A stretch of DNA of 64,000 nt from Choristoneura fumiferana (GCF_025370935.1 NC_133500.1:9772994-9836993); one strand, 5' to 3'; positions 33,431-44,895 are shown, counted from the first letter of the stretch. Program-made: numbers and translations. The notes: generated from the letters alone by a model not told the origin.

Positions 33431-33922
33431 AAAAGTACAGTCAGTAAAATAAGATTGTATTCAAAATGTTTTTTTATGGTTAGGTTATTACTCATCATGA
33501 TTATTACTATCAAAATTATAAACATTAGTAGCAAAGTAATTTACGAATCGCGAAGACGTAGAATGGAAACCAAACATCGTGCAAGACAGAATAAGGTGAG
33601 AGACATGACTGAGCGCTCCCTAAGGTTTCATACAGACATGACGTAACGTATCGGACACAACGTATAAATACAACTTGTTTACAAGCACAAATATAGACAA
33701 ATCAAACGGCTTAAAAAACATCTTAGATTATTCGGGCAGGTGGAAATGACAATGAATATTTTGAAATACTGTGCAAAAAAATCTATCAATATGTAGTACG
33801 TTGCCTGCATTTCGGGATAAGTACCTAAAATAAGTACAGTTCAATCGCTGACTGGCAAAAATGTATTATTTTAACAAAGACTTATTTTAACTTTCTTACT
33901 ATACTATATACTTCATAATATA

Positions 33923-34150
33923 TGCATTCACATACTAATATTTTAAATGCGAAAGTAACTCTGTCTGTCCATTACCTCTTCACGCTTAAACCACTGATTC
34001 AGATTCACGCTTAAACCGCTGATTCAGATGAAATTTGGTACGGATATAGTTTGAGACCCTGGAAAGGACATCGGATAGTTTTTATCCCAGAAATTTGCAT
34101 TGCGATAAACGAATTCTTGGCAGATGAAGTTGCCAGCAAACGTTATATAC
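33923..34150 (-). repeat. Dispersed repeat ctagc...tttcgcattt, copy 2
   Basis: Reverse of the 1704-1919 unit: actaatattttaaatgcgaa agtaactctgtctgtcc, then cacgcttaaaccactgattc agatt, tandemly repeated as cacgcttaaaccgctgattc agatg, then gatgaagttgcc. The 25-base tandem duplication (33988-34037) is specific to this copy. Confidence 0.7.
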
Positions 34151-35298
34151 GATTTAGATACGGCAATTTCAGCGCAATACCTGCCCCGCGTTCGACGGCA
34201 CTTAAATACCGCCGGGCACTCCTTAGCACTTTGAGTCCTCCGGGTACGCTTTGATCGCGCCCTGTAGCACTCGAGGGACGGCTCTTCAACGAGTGGGACA
34301 GACGGTTTGACGGCTCTCAGAAAGATATATAAAAAGTTCCCATCGACGAACTCTAAAGATTTTCACGATTGAGCCTTCAGTTTGATGATTGAGATGACAC
34401 TTTTCCCGTATGATTTTTATGATTAAAGCAGTACGATCATTTTGTTAAGAGAAGCCGTGTCGGCCTAGTGGTTTGACCTCCGGATTTTTGAAATTTAAGT
34501 GGAAAAAAACTCATGTTTTAAAATTGTCAAACGAAGTCGTATTGATATATTATAGTAATTAACTAACACACTTCGAATAAAATTCTGGCATAAATAAATT
34601 AAACGCGTGTTTGCGTGTTTAAAACGAAACCCTTACAGGATCACTTTGATGTCCGTACGTCCGAAATAAATATCAAATACCCCTATCCCCGCTCCCCTTC
34701 AACCAGTGAAATTCGAGTCAACGCAAGTCAAAGATACAATCATTAAAATAGATGTGTCCGTAGGTGTGTTGTCGGGGGATCAAAATGGGGGATATTTTAA
34801 GATATTTCGATACAGAAACTTACAATTAGTTATGAAGGTAGGTCTTCTAGCACAACCATAGAAAGAAAAATCTAAAACTGAAACCAATATTAAAATGGCA
34901 CAATACACTGCTTACATTTTGATAAGAAGGAGAGCTTTGTACGAATCACCCAAATACGAACTCGTAGTCGTGGCACCAAACGAGGCGAGCTTTAACGAGC
35001 CGATCTAACCAGTTAATTAGTAGATAATATTCACAGGGTAGCTCACCATTAGCATAAACCGTGTCCGACAGGAAGTTAACCGGACGAGTTAAATCAGCAC
35101 GCGTGTGCGCATAAAGCTGGCTGTCCATTTGCGTGACAGCTAGGAAACATAAATCCGTTAGTGTGCGGCTGTCCTAAGGAAGCCATTGTGATCGCTCTGA
35201 TTAATCTTGGTAGTGTGCGGCAGACGCTAAGATCAATAGATTGTTCTTGATTTATATACGATTATGACTGTCGATTGCTAGACCAAATAATTATTTTA
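34151..35298. other. No gene; short SINE scrap
   Basis: At 34447-34485 agaagccgtgtcggcctagt ggtttgacctccgg is the family C tRNA-like head alone, in forward orientation. The rest is unassigned. Confidence 0.4.
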
Positions 35299-35545
35299 CA
35301 CACACACACACACACACAAACATCACGCCTGTATTCCCAAATGGGGTAGAAAGGGCACACGAAACGTTACCGCTTCAAGCCACTTTTAGCAATTTTAGGT
35401 TTTAAGTTTGACAAAAACTGTATAATAGTGACAGGTTGCTAGCCTGTCGCCTACGGTATACCTGCAACCTATATCCTCAGTCGCCTCTTACGACATCCAC
35501 GGAAGAAACGGAGAGGTGTAATTCTAACCCGGCACCACACGGGTA
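35299..35545 (+). mobile_element. LINE 3' fragment behind a CA microsatellite
   Basis: A CA dinucleotide run (about 35300-35322) is followed by catcacgcctgtattcccaa atggggtagaaagggcac, aggttgctagcctgtcgcct, cagtcgcctcttacgacatc cac and ctaacccggcaccacacggg. I recognise this as a common moth LINE 3' region, clade uncertain. Confidence 0.6.
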
Positions 35546-35639
35546 AAAATTATTATAGTATAAGGAAATGATAATACACATTTTACACTGTACAAATTGC
35601 AGTAAGTACAAAACTAAATTTAATAATCTGTCAAGCAAG

Positions 35640-35925
35640 AAAACAATTCATTGAATCAGGCGGTACTTTGCGGTGGTCCATATCAATGAACTAAAAGAAT
35701 TTCTTTGGTCACCCGCGCCCTTCTGATAGCTAAGTTAATGCAAGATATGCGTGTCAAGCAGTTCCTCCACCTCCACACCGTAAGAACACACACAAATCGC
35801 TCAAAAACCATCTATCACCACCACCACAACACTACACTGACGCGTTTCGAACTCAACCAGAGCTCATCTTCAGAGCAACACAGCCGTACACCATGCTACC
35901 TACCAAATTTTAGACTCATTTAGAT
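35640..35925 (+). mobile_element. TIR element family F, copy 2
   Basis: Left end cattgaatcaggcggtactt tgcggtggtccatatcaatg aactaaaagaatttct, then tcacccgcgcccttctgata gc. Body cagttcctccacctccacac cgtaagaacacac, and ctgacgcgtttcgaactcaa ccagagctcatcttcagag. The right TIR is missing. It aligns with 60321-60590 and 18515-18679. Confidence 0.7.
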
Positions 35926-35982
35926 ATTTATCTATTTATTTGAGTTTTTTTTTAGTTCGTTACATGTCATATCATCATCATC

Positions 35983-36262
35983 CCAGTATATGCGTCCACT
36001 GCAGGGCACAGGCCTCCCTCAGAATGAGAGGGCTTGGGCCATAGTTCCGCGGCCCAGTGCGGATTGGGAACTTCACACACACCATTGAATTGCTTCGCAG
36101 TTTGTGCAGGTTTCCTCACGATGTTTCCTTCACCGCAAAGCTCGTGGTAAATTTCAAATGTAACTCCGCACATGAATTTCGAAAAACTCAGAGGTGCGAG
36201 CCGGGGTTTGAACGACCCTCTGCTTGAGAGGCGATGGTCAAACCACTAGGCCACCACGGCTT
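35983..36262 (-). mobile_element. Family C SINE, well preserved copy
   Basis: All family landmarks are present from gcgtccactgcagggcacag to the tRNA-like head: agaggtgcgagccggggttt gaac, tctgcttgagaggcgatggt caaaccactaggccaccacg gct. On the minus strand the head shows box A (ggcctagtggtttgacc) and box B (gttcaaacc). The acceptor arms do not pair. Confidence 0.8.
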
Positions 36263-36390
36263 ACTCGTTACATGTATGTCTAGGGAATTCCCTTGGGGAT
36301 TTAATAAAATCCCAGCATTTCGATACAACTGCCGGATCTAATGTTTTACGCGTGCGAAGCCACGCGTAAAGTCCAGTCGACTATAATATG

Positions 36391-36528
36391 TACAGTCAAC
36401 GTCATAAATAAGTGATCACTTTTTTACCTTGTCACTCTAACGTCATGTTTGAAAAGCCATAGGAAATTGTGTAACGACTGAAAGCGACAAGGTACAGAAA
36501 TGATCACTTATTTATGACGCTGACTGTA
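36391..36528. mobile_element. Foldback MITE with tacagtca ends
   Basis: The left arm tacagtcaacgtcataaata agtgatcac and right arm gatcacttatttatgacgct gactgta mirror each other over about 48 bases with few mismatches. 138 bases, no coding capacity. Ends resemble, but are not the same as, the 9805-9941 family. Confidence 0.85.
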
Positions 36529-37740
36529 TCTAGCTAGCATTTTCTGCATCTGCTACAAAGGGTTTCTCGCTCGTTCTGATTATCAGGATTAATAAAGGAA
36601 ACAAGGGAGCTGTGGCGGGCAGCGAAGCAAAAGATCTAGCGTTCCGACCGACCGCGCCTTTGGCTGCCAGCCGATCGGAATGGTCTAGGTTTAGCATTCA
36701 AAGGAATCTAGGCGTGTTTGATTATGAAGAATTATCCAGCCTAGCGCGAGTTTGCTATATGCATAGCCAGCTGTTCACGTCGGAATAGATTATAAGAAAA
36801 AAAGAAAACATAGATTCGTGACGAGACGACATGAGAAAAAATAAATGAAGAAGGGACAATAGTATGTAGGTAACTATATATTTATAAAACGTGGTCTTTT
36901 CCGTATCGGAACTCATTGTCAAAACTAATTTCCAGCCGACATTCTTTTAACATCTTATAACAAACGTGCGTCAGCCACTTCTCGTCAAACAACCGACCAC
37001 AATAAAACTCAGCGATCTAATTACCCGTGTAATAAACGCCCCAACACCTACCCCTACCCCCCCCCCTCCAACCCCGCCCCGATCCACCAAATTAACATCA
37101 AACGGCGCAAAACAATCGTAGCGACGTTACATAATTAATTATAATGGTTTCCTTCGAAACAAAAACGACGGGAAATCATAAAAGCGGTGAAAGACTGACT
37201 CGAGCACGCATTGTACGAAAGTAGGTCGTAGGGTAACTTTAAAGAGGGAGGTTCACCTTAACGCCAGGCAACATACCCGATGGGGTACGTGATGCTTTAC
37301 GGATTACTAACGTTAGGGCAAAAAGATACCTAAAGTACCACATCCCCAACCTATTTTTCTCAAATTATCATTTTGAAAAAAAAAAAAACATTAGACAAAA
37401 TAACTTATGTACTTGCCGCAATTTTACAGTTAAACAGCATTTTTTTCAAATTGTTGTTTGACAAATAATTATTTGATAATATTTTATTTTGTCATGTATC
37501 ATTTCGGTTTTTTTTTATTGAATTATCGTTTGACAAAATTTCAAAATACCATACTTGCCCCAAAATATTGCATGGCGTACGATTTATACATACATACTAA
37601 TGGAGATTAAATTCCTAAGAAAGGTTATTCAGGGTGTACAAAAAAAACTCATACCTAACCTAATAGAGTAGCTTCTTGACAATTTGAAAAAAAAAATGTA
37701 TTGCCTAAGCCATGCACCATACTTCACTACACTTGGACAC
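36529..37740. other. No gene recognised
   Basis: Includes a C-rich tract (37047-37082) and poly(A)/poly(T)-rich DNA around 37370-37560. No coding frame or RNA gene supported. Confidence 0.35.
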
Positions 37741-37935
37741 CTACATCACCAGAGGATTGCAAATGCTTCCAGCCTTGAGGACTAAGATGTAACATCTCGT
37801 GTATCAATCCTACGTAATTTCACAGGCTGTTTCACCTCCATGCCGGAACACAGCATCCCAAGTAGTTCTATCTAAGATGATGGTGGTAGCTATCCGGACG
37901 AACCTTTCACAGGATCTCAAAATCACTTGACTAAT
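37741..37935 (-). repeat. Family D repeat, diverged reverse copy
   Basis: Reverse landmarks remain: ttgaggactaagatg, cgtaatttcacaggctgttt cacctccatgccggaacaca gcat, and aagatgatggtggtagctat ccggacgaacctttcacagg. An old member without its tail. Confidence 0.6.
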
Positions 37936-39174
37936 TTAACCCTCACATTAAACCACATCCACTTAAAGCTACATTAAGAACATTCTCAACCACGGAGATT
38001 GCTTTAGTTATTCTTAATTTAAAATTCCCTTTTAATTTCTTAGTGGCGGTAAAAAGAAACTCCCCCAACTCTACTCCCCGCTTCTCGACACAAAACGTCT
38101 CCCATTTCCTTGCATTAAAACTCTTACAAAGGCATCATTTTCATGCAAATGTCCGAAAGTTGCTTTTAAATTTTTCCAGCTTTAAAACGTTCTTGCATGG
38201 TTAATGCGAGTAGGTAGGTAGGTAACTGCATTTTCTATATGCCGTCAGTGGCCGAAGGCGATAAGTGGTCATTGGTTGTGGAATAATAAGATAAGCTCCC
38301 TCGAGTGATAAACAAAGTAATACCTGCGACCGAACTGCGCTTCGGCTAAAACTCAACGACGCATTTTTCCAGAGATAACGTAATAGGCGCGAAAAGAACC
38401 GATCTACACAGGATTTAGTCCAGGGTATAAATATCTATATAGTCAAAGATAAAGTATACATCGACCTTATTTTTAGTGGCATAAAGGTGTATAGATATTT
38501 TTTACATCTTGGTGACGAACAAATATTTATGACCGTGAGACTGTCCTTTGGTATTTACTTAACGACCTTAATTCCAACCTCCCTCCGAAAAAAAAAACTT
38601 ATATTGAAGATCATGTTTGTTTATCTTTTAATGGGTATTTAAACTTTATTCGGAATTAAATAACGTTCAGTTCTCACATGTATGATTTTATTATTATGGA
38701 CTTAAGATGACAGCAGAGAAATATTAAATTATTTACTTTAATAACAATATTAATGAAGTTTACTCATTTGCAGATTTCTCTAACGTTAATAAAATAATAA
38801 CCACATGGGCGACATAGCTTCGCTCGGGCTAAGACTCGACAGCACGCGTTTTTATCAAAGCTAAATTAGTTGTTTTGTCCCGAAAACTGTCATACAGTAA
38901 ATTTTAATCAAATTCATTAGAGTGATTTCAAAAGAAATATATCTATCTATCTAGAAATCGTTTAGGTATTTATTATACAAAATAGATATGTAACAAAGAC
39001 AAAGAATCTGAGATAGGCCTAAAAAATAAATAATTCCATAAGAATTTGATTATTAAACACTTTAATGAATTACTTACATCAAGAATATATTACATAATAT
39101 CTTAATAACGTTATCAGCCCATAGTCTAGTTAGTCACCGACGTAACATATCTTTAGATAAATTTTCCCAATTTA
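37936..39174. other. No gene recognised
   Basis: AT-rich sequence without supported features. Near 38801-38850 accacatgggcgacatagct tcgctcgggctaag looks like a decayed dispersed repeat. Confidence 0.35.
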
Positions 39175-39315
39175 CGGGCTGTTTCACCATCCATTGATTA
39201 GTGTTAACTGGCGGTTAGGTGTGATGCCGTCTCTATTTGTTTTTTTCGAATAGACAGAGACGGCATCATATTTAACCGTCGGTTAACGCTAATCAATGGA
39301 TGGTGAAACAGCCCC
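39175..39315. mobile_element. TTA-flanked foldback MITE, well preserved copy
   Basis: Ends cgggctgtttcaccatccat tgattagtg and ctaatcaatggatggtgaaa cagcccc. Left flank TTA (39172-39174), right flank TAA. It matches 1176-1314 almost base for base in the arms. Confidence 0.85.
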
Positions 39316-39351
39316 TAAGAGTAATTGATAAGGCAAATATTTACCTATTAA

Positions 39352-40495
39352 CCCTTTACCAGGCCCGAAGACCAGCGTGTCTTAATACGTACTTTATATG
39401 CTGTTGCAACCGTATTGAACGCCTTGTAAAAAAATGTATTTATGAAAGTCGGAGATCTTCCTTTAAACCAGAAATAAATATGTGGGTTACGGTTATCCCA
39501 TCGCCTGTCTAAGTAATGAACTGTCATACTAGATTTTGTCGTATTATATTCTTGATCAGGCCAAGGGATATATTCCACCCACATCTTATATCGGTTATAA
39601 TAGTCAAGATTTAACTCCAAATCTGCTACGATACATTATATCAATCACTGAAAACATTATTTTATGATCTTCATTCATGACACGCTTTAAAATCCAATAA
39701 TATATCTTTAGCAGCCGTTTAAAATCCACTTGACGAGTGATGTTAGTGGTTTGTTTACAAATTCGAACACTTTACTGAATTTAAGAAAAACACAAGCAGA
39801 TATATCGAACCATTTTTTGTTATTTTCATGATTTTAATGATTGTAAGGTAATATAATCATATATTTTGCTAAATACTCCTGCGTCCTTGTGATAGGACTA
39901 GAATTAGGATGTGGGATGACTCTATCACATTGCCTGGCTAGAATTTCCTGTGTGGGAACTATTCTTCCCATGGCCCGATTAGATTTTGGGTCTCTTTGGT
40001 ACATGAATTCGTTCTAGGTTGAACACAAAAAACTTTTATTACTTACGTGAGTTTTTATGACATGACAAGACAATTTACCGGGCCATGGAAAAATAGCTCC
40101 CACACAGTTAAACTCTAATAAGGCCATGGGATAATGTCAACCCACATCCTAATTCTGGTCATACACAATAATGCATGAATATTAGCAATGTTTACGATTA
40201 CATTAGCTTCAACACTCAAAATCTACAAATATCAAAAATTGTTCGACCTATGTACTTCTGTTTCATAGAAATTATGGAAAATGTTCGAATTTCTCCGTAG
40301 TTTTCTAAAATTAGCGTTCAAGTGAATTTAAACGGCTGCCAAAGATATATTACGCAATTTAGAAGCGTGTTGTGAATGAAGATCAAAAATAATATTTTCA
40401 GTGATTGACAAAATATTTTGTAGGTGGTTTGGAGTTAAACTGACTACGGTTACGATATAAGATGTGAGGAATATATCCCTTGGCCTGGTAAAGGG
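39352..40495. mobile_element. piggyBac-like foldback element flanked by TTAA
   Basis: TTAA (39348-39351) precedes ccctttaccaggcc, and ggcctggtaaaggg is followed by TTAA (40496-40499). This gives exact 14-bp terminal inverted repeats and the piggyBac-type duplication. Beyond the termini, roughly 39552-39755 is a diverged inverted copy of about 40319-40490: caggccaagggatatattcc, then atgatcttcattcatgacac, then tttagcagccgtttaaa, all mirrored. The left side carries about 200 extra bases between terminus and inverted segment. At 1144 bases with no transposase frame, it is non-autonomous. Confidence 0.85.
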
Positions 40496-40594
40496 TTAAA
40501 GCAATAATGTAGGCGCAGAAACTTTCTATACTCGTACAAAACAATAATATTGATAGTGTTAAATAACAACATCGTTAAAACACAGCAGTCCATT

Positions 40595-40975
40595 ATGTCA
40601 TTCAATACAATGGATTTGTTTTCAAGATATGGACTCGAGATACTGTCGTTGGTCATTCTCTTTCATTATTTTATCTTTTTATGTCTTTCAAGGATAAATA
40701 ATCATAATATTTTCATACTATATATCGAAAATAATAATATTTTTATGCTTATTATATCGAGAAGATACCACAAAACATTACCACCAAGACGAAATTCTAG
40801 TAAAAAAAACACTATTTTAGTTTACCTAATTTTGCTTTTATTTATAATATGTATGTTTTTTGGTAAGGTATTTATTGTATGGGCCATGTTGACTGAATTA
40901 AACGGTTTATTATTATTATTAGCCTTTAAAACTTGTTTAACAATTATTTACATCAAGGTTAGCAAAAGATCGTGA
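40595..40975 (+). CDS. Small hydrophobic ORF, 126 aa, unknown
   Basis: The first ATG in the frame is at 40595. The product starts MSFNTMDLFSRYGLEIL and has at least three hydrophobic stretches: about residues 14-32 (LSLVILFHYFIFLC), 39-55, and 73-120 (LVYLILLLFIICMFF and LLLLLAFKTCLTIIYI). A basic loop RRYHKTLPPRRNSSKKN lies between them, so topology would be multi-pass. No family was recognised. It sits between a piggyBac-like element and a MITE, has no visible promoter, and AT-rich DNA favours spurious hydrophobic frames. A real small membrane protein or an exon of a receptor cannot be excluded. Confidence 0.2.
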   Translation: MSFNTMDLFSRYGLEILSLVILFHYFIFLCLSRINNHNIFILYIENNNIFMLIISRRYHKTLPPRRNSSKKNTILVYLILLLFIICMFFGKVFIVWAMLTELNGLLLLLAFKTCLTIIYIKVSKRS

Positions 40976-41030
40976 TAGTTTAAAGGCTTCTTTGAATCAC
41001 ATTTTCTGTTTTAACATCTAAGTTTATTAT

Positions 41031-41400
41031 GAGTATTTCTCAAAAAGTTGTCCCGTCATGAAATTGTCAAGAAATCAGTTTTGTCAAGAAATTATTAACC
41101 CTAAGGACGAGATCATAAAACATAAACTAAAACTACATAAAAAATCCAAAATTTCTTGACGTCAGGAAAACGTCACGAAATCTGAGGAAAAAATTGTAAT
41201 TTTGTAACTACATCGAAACTTTCTATTGGATCCAACAACAAAGATTATCTGACTTTTTATCACTTTTACCACAAGGTTTTGTATATATTTTAAAACAATG
41301 TTACCTACTTATTTTTTGTGGTGAAATAACGTCAGGATTTTTTTTTAAATAAGTGGACAACTAAAAAATTGAAAAATTTACAACTTTTTGAGAAATAGTC
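41031..41400. mobile_element. MITE with gagtatttctcaaaaagttg ends
   Basis: Left gagtatttctcaaaaagttg t and right acaactttttgagaaatagtc form inverted ends of about 21 bases with one mismatch near the tip. The 370-base AT-rich interior has no frame. Single copy in the window. Confidence 0.65.
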
Positions 41401-41672
41401 TTGTTTGTACATTCGCTATCAGATATTTAGAAGATGGTCAAAAATATCGGCTTATGCACTTTATTTTTAAGGTTTTAGAGTTCATGTTTCGATACTTTTG
41501 ATCACCTTGGTACACCGAAATTTGATCCGCGAACATTCTAAATATACTCCGAGTACGTATAAAATCATACAAAGTTTTAAAATAATTTATTATTATTATT
41601 CGTAGTGCTAAAATAGTGATGAATATAATATCACCTTTTATAATTATAACAAAACCTACTGCTTTTTAGTTT

Positions 41673-41766
41673 AGGGTTCCGTAGTCCACAAGGAACCCAT
41701 AAAGTTTAGCCATGTCCGTCCTTCCATCCGTTCGTTGTTTAGCTTAGAGACTGCTAGCTCTAGAAA
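41673..41766 (+). repeat. Fragment of the ggttccg dispersed repeat
   Basis: agggttccgtagtccacaag gaacccataaagtttagcca tgtccgtcc is the left end of the unit at 470-1150. It is followed by an ATCT run at about 41780-41796. Confidence 0.6.
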
Positions 41767-41796
41767 ATAAAATTTTGTATTTATCTATCTATCTAA

Positions 41797-43071
41797 TACC
41801 TTTAAACGAGCAATTCTAGTATATATAATCAGAATAATAAAAATAACGTTACCATTGTTCCCTAACGACAAATAAAGTAATTTCGGAGAGAAAAGTATCA
41901 TCAAATTATTCTCTACTAGTGTGTCGTCTAGTGTGAAGTCTACTCGTACTGCTCTAGTGTGTCGTCCTTTTCTCTATTTAGCAGTTTACCATTTGAGAGA
42001 AAAAGTCGGTGAATCTCTTAACTTAAGTGGCCATTTATGTCACTTTGATTTCACAATCGTTTGCGTTTATTTTGTTGTTTACTTCGATCAGCGTCATACG
42101 CAGCGAAAACCGTGAGCAACAGTTATTTACTGCTGCGTCATTATTTACCGCCAACATTAATATTAATATTCCTCCAAATCCCGTAAGATTGCAGCCATAT
42201 TCATGCAAATCTTCCATTGTACATTCAAACTTACAACATTTTAATAAAGCTTGAGTTGCCGGAGCCAACCATTGCAATTCAAATAATGGTAAACAATGGT
42301 TGTACGTTTTTCATCAACACATTCACGCTCATTTGTCTATTTTTTAGTATATAGTTCTTTTCAATTTCACTGTATTGCGTTGTTGATTAGAAACAGCTTT
42401 GTTCTGTTAAAAGTGAGTCATTATTTTGAGAAATTTAACTTTAAAGCGATTTGAAAAAATGAGTTATAGGCATTTTCACAAAAAAAGTGTACCCTTTCTT
42501 TTTTCAATTTTGAATAAAAAATGGTTTTACTCAGAATCAAAAGTACAATGGATTCCGATGGTTTGAAAAAATGACCCAATCAAAAATGTCAGTTTTGTGA
42601 CGTTTTTTTCCTACATCCGGTATGAGCGTCACAAAAACTGACTCATAAAATTAGTATGAAAAAATTAAATACATTTTGAAAGAAAAGGTACATGTTTTCC
42701 TGAAAACGCCCTCATAATAGACGATAGAAGCATCAAAGCGAAAAAGAATAAAAATTAGTTTCATGCTCTAAATGCTGGAGAATATAATGGGATAATCTAT
42801 TTGTTGAAAATAGTCTGAAAATTTCTGCAGTTTCCATACATTGACTTCCGTGATTTAAATCACTCAAATTTTCATTTACGTTCAATTTTTCACCCTGTAT
42901 ACTTGGTATCGTCATTTTATTAACGAGATGACAGCAGTTGTAAATTTTATAATTCGTTACACCCACGAAAGTCGACAAATTGAAATTTAAAATTTCTTAA
43001 ATTTAAGAGTGTCTGTAAATTATAAAAAAATATATTGAGTTAAATGTATCCATCTTACGAAGCAGCATCTT
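41797..43071. other. No gene; repeat shared with 3410-3610
   Basis: Around 42465-42705 a repeat related to 3410-3610 is bounded by inverted-like aaaagtgtaccctttctttt and gaaagaaaaggtacatg. The short frames at 41921-42277 and 42733-42978 lack recognisable domains. Confidence 0.4.
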
Positions 43072-43348
43072 GCAGGTGGTAGGACCTTGTGCAAGGTCCG
43101 CCCGGATTGCTACCACCATCTTGCTCGCTAATCCTGCCGTGAAGCAGCAGTGCTTGCACTGTTGTGTTTCGGCGTGGAGACTAAGACAGCCGGTGAAATT
43201 ACTGGCACTTGAGGTATCCCATCTTAGGCCTCTAGGTTGGCAACGCGTCTGCAATCCCCCTGGTATTGCAGGTGTCTATGGGCGGTGGTGATCTCTTACC
43301 ATCAGGAGACCCACTTGCTCGTTTGCCATCCAGTCGAATAAAAAAAAA
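43072..43348 (+). repeat. Family D poly(A)-tailed repeat, copy 3
   Basis: Complete from gcaggtggtaggaccttgtg to gtttgccatccagtcgaat plus an A-run. It lies about 370 bases downstream of the first SDR gene's stop codon. Confidence 0.8.
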
Positions 43349-43721
43349 TCTTACGAAGGCAACGATTTATACGTACTTAGTTTTAAAACTTTCTGACAGT
43401 TGGCTCTGTTAGTTAGTAGGCACGGACGGGCAGACAAACTTTTAAACGTAAAGGATAAATCAACAGAAAAAATAATACTAAGTAAACGTGTTTATTACTT
43501 ATTTTATGATAAAATGCGTTTATCAGTTACAATACGATCAAATGGAAACAGTTACTCTAAAGATAATAATAAAAAATAAAGATAATGAACACGGAAACGT
43601 AATATCAGAAAAAAAAACTTATCTGTTCATACAACTGAATCGTTTTATGGAAAGAAGTGAGTTCCAAATCAATAAAGGAGGAACGACAGCTAACGCTTAC
43701 ATTATTAGAAATAAGGCTTAA
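43349..43721. other. 3' flank of SDR gene 1
   Basis: On the minus strand an AATAAA occurs at 43496-43491, about 225 bases after the stop codon at 43722. It is a plausible but unproven polyadenylation signal. No other feature was seen. Confidence 0.35.
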
Positions 43722-44525
43722 CTATTTACCACCTATTTTAATCACTTCTACGTATGACGACGCCACTTTACACGGAAACGCAACAGAAGCGGCACCATCA
43801 ACAACAATACTAGCAGCGTTCAAATTGGGAAGAGTCCCGCTAGCAATAAACACTATAGTCTCAGCTATCTCTTCGGGTTCTATAACTGTTTTATTTGGTA
43901 AGAAATCGGACATCATTTCAAGGGTCTCATCAACGTCAACATTCAGATTAGCCAAGTAGTTCGTTCTAGTATATCCTGGTCGCACAGCGTTCATTTTGAC
44001 TCCTTCAGCCGCGAGTTCTACAGCACTTGATCTGGTAAAGGTTTCCATCGCATCAGCGAGAATGGCCAGCGCTACAAGCCCAGGGCGGACTCGCAATGGT
44101 GCTCTAAATACATTAACAACATGACCCTTAGTCTTGATCAGATGAGATAAGCATTTCTGTGTCAGTTCATACGGAGCGCGAACATTCAAAGCGAATAATT
44201 CGTCAAAATTATCCATGGTCAAGTCGAACATTGATGTCGGTGCGATACCTCCGGCACAGTTTATCAAAACATCAATCCTTCCGAAGATTTCGACTGTTTT
44301 TGCTGCAATTTGTGTGCAGCTGGTTTTTTCTGTAAGATCTAAGAGAAGACACAGCGGTAGTTTGCCTGAATATGCTGCACACTCTTTAGAGACCGCCAGG
44401 AGTCTTTCTTCGTTTCTCCCTACTATAGTTAGGGACGCCCCATAAGCAGCGAACCTTTTAGCCGTGGCTGCACCAATCCCTGAGCTTGCGCCCGTCACGA
44501 TCACAACTTTCTCGGTAAAATCCAT
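43722..44525 (-). CDS. SDR-family protein 1, active-site YxxxK lost (267 aa)
   Basis: A single-exon classical short-chain dehydrogenase/reductase fold of usual length (about 250-260). The ATG at 44525 gives MDFTEKVVIVTGASSGIG, with the cofactor loop TGASSGIG at residues 11-18, D63, NCAG at 89-92 (usually NNAG) and the structural Asn in ALNVRAPYE at 114. Aligned to the family, the catalytic Ser falls on R141, the Tyr on L153 and the Lys on A157 (VNVFRAPLRVRPGL then VALAILADAMETF). Normal oxidoreductase chemistry is therefore not expected, although NAD(P) binding may persist. The C-terminus runs 18 residues past the DGxxSVA end shared with its paralogue (FPCKVASSYVEVIKIGGK), probably a lost stop. 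It is the downstream-most member of the tandem array. Substrate and role unknown. Confidence 0.9.
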   Translation of the reverse strand: MDFTEKVVIVTGASSGIGAATAKRFAAYGASLTIVGRNEERLLAVSKECAAYSGKLPLCLLLDLTEKTSCTQIAAKTVEIFGRIDVLINCAGGIAPTSMFDLTMDNFDELFALNVRAPYELTQKCLSHLIKTKGHVVNVFRAPLRVRPGLVALAILADAMETFTRSSAVELAAEGVKMNAVRPGYTRTNYLANLNVDVDETLEMMSDFLPNKTVIEPEEIAETIVFIASGTLPNLNAASIVVDGAASVAFPCKVASSYVEVIKIGGK

Positions 44526-44636
44526 TTACCATTTAATATTTCCGTCACACACAACGACTGCCTCTTACCACGCTGGTGCGAACACTGCGTATAATTGACT
44601 ACGTTTCAAGATAAGGCTTATGATATCTCTTCTAAA

Positions 44637-44671
44637 CTGCTGAAACATTGCTAAGCAAAACGATATTTATA
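44637..44671 (-). promoter_or_regulatory. Putative core promoter of SDR gene 1
   Basis: On the minus strand a TATAAATA box (44671-44664) lies 31 bases upstream of an initiator-like tttcagcag whose A is at 44640. That is the normal TATA-to-start spacing for insect RNA polymerase II promoters. It would give a 5' leader of about 115 bases. Inferred from motif and spacing only. Confidence 0.5.
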
Positions 44672-44895
44672 CACAGTATCTTTTAAATAGTTAATGACGA
44701 ATCATCCAGTGCCGTAAAAAAAATATGAAAATGTTATATCAAATCTCAAACATTAACTCGGGATTTACAATTCTAAACAAACGTTTCTTACACAATACGA
44801 GTAAAACTAAATACTAAACTTAGTCACACTATTCAAGTAACAGAACCGAGTTATCAAAGATTATTTCTACAATATCCTCATCGCTTTTAGAGTCA

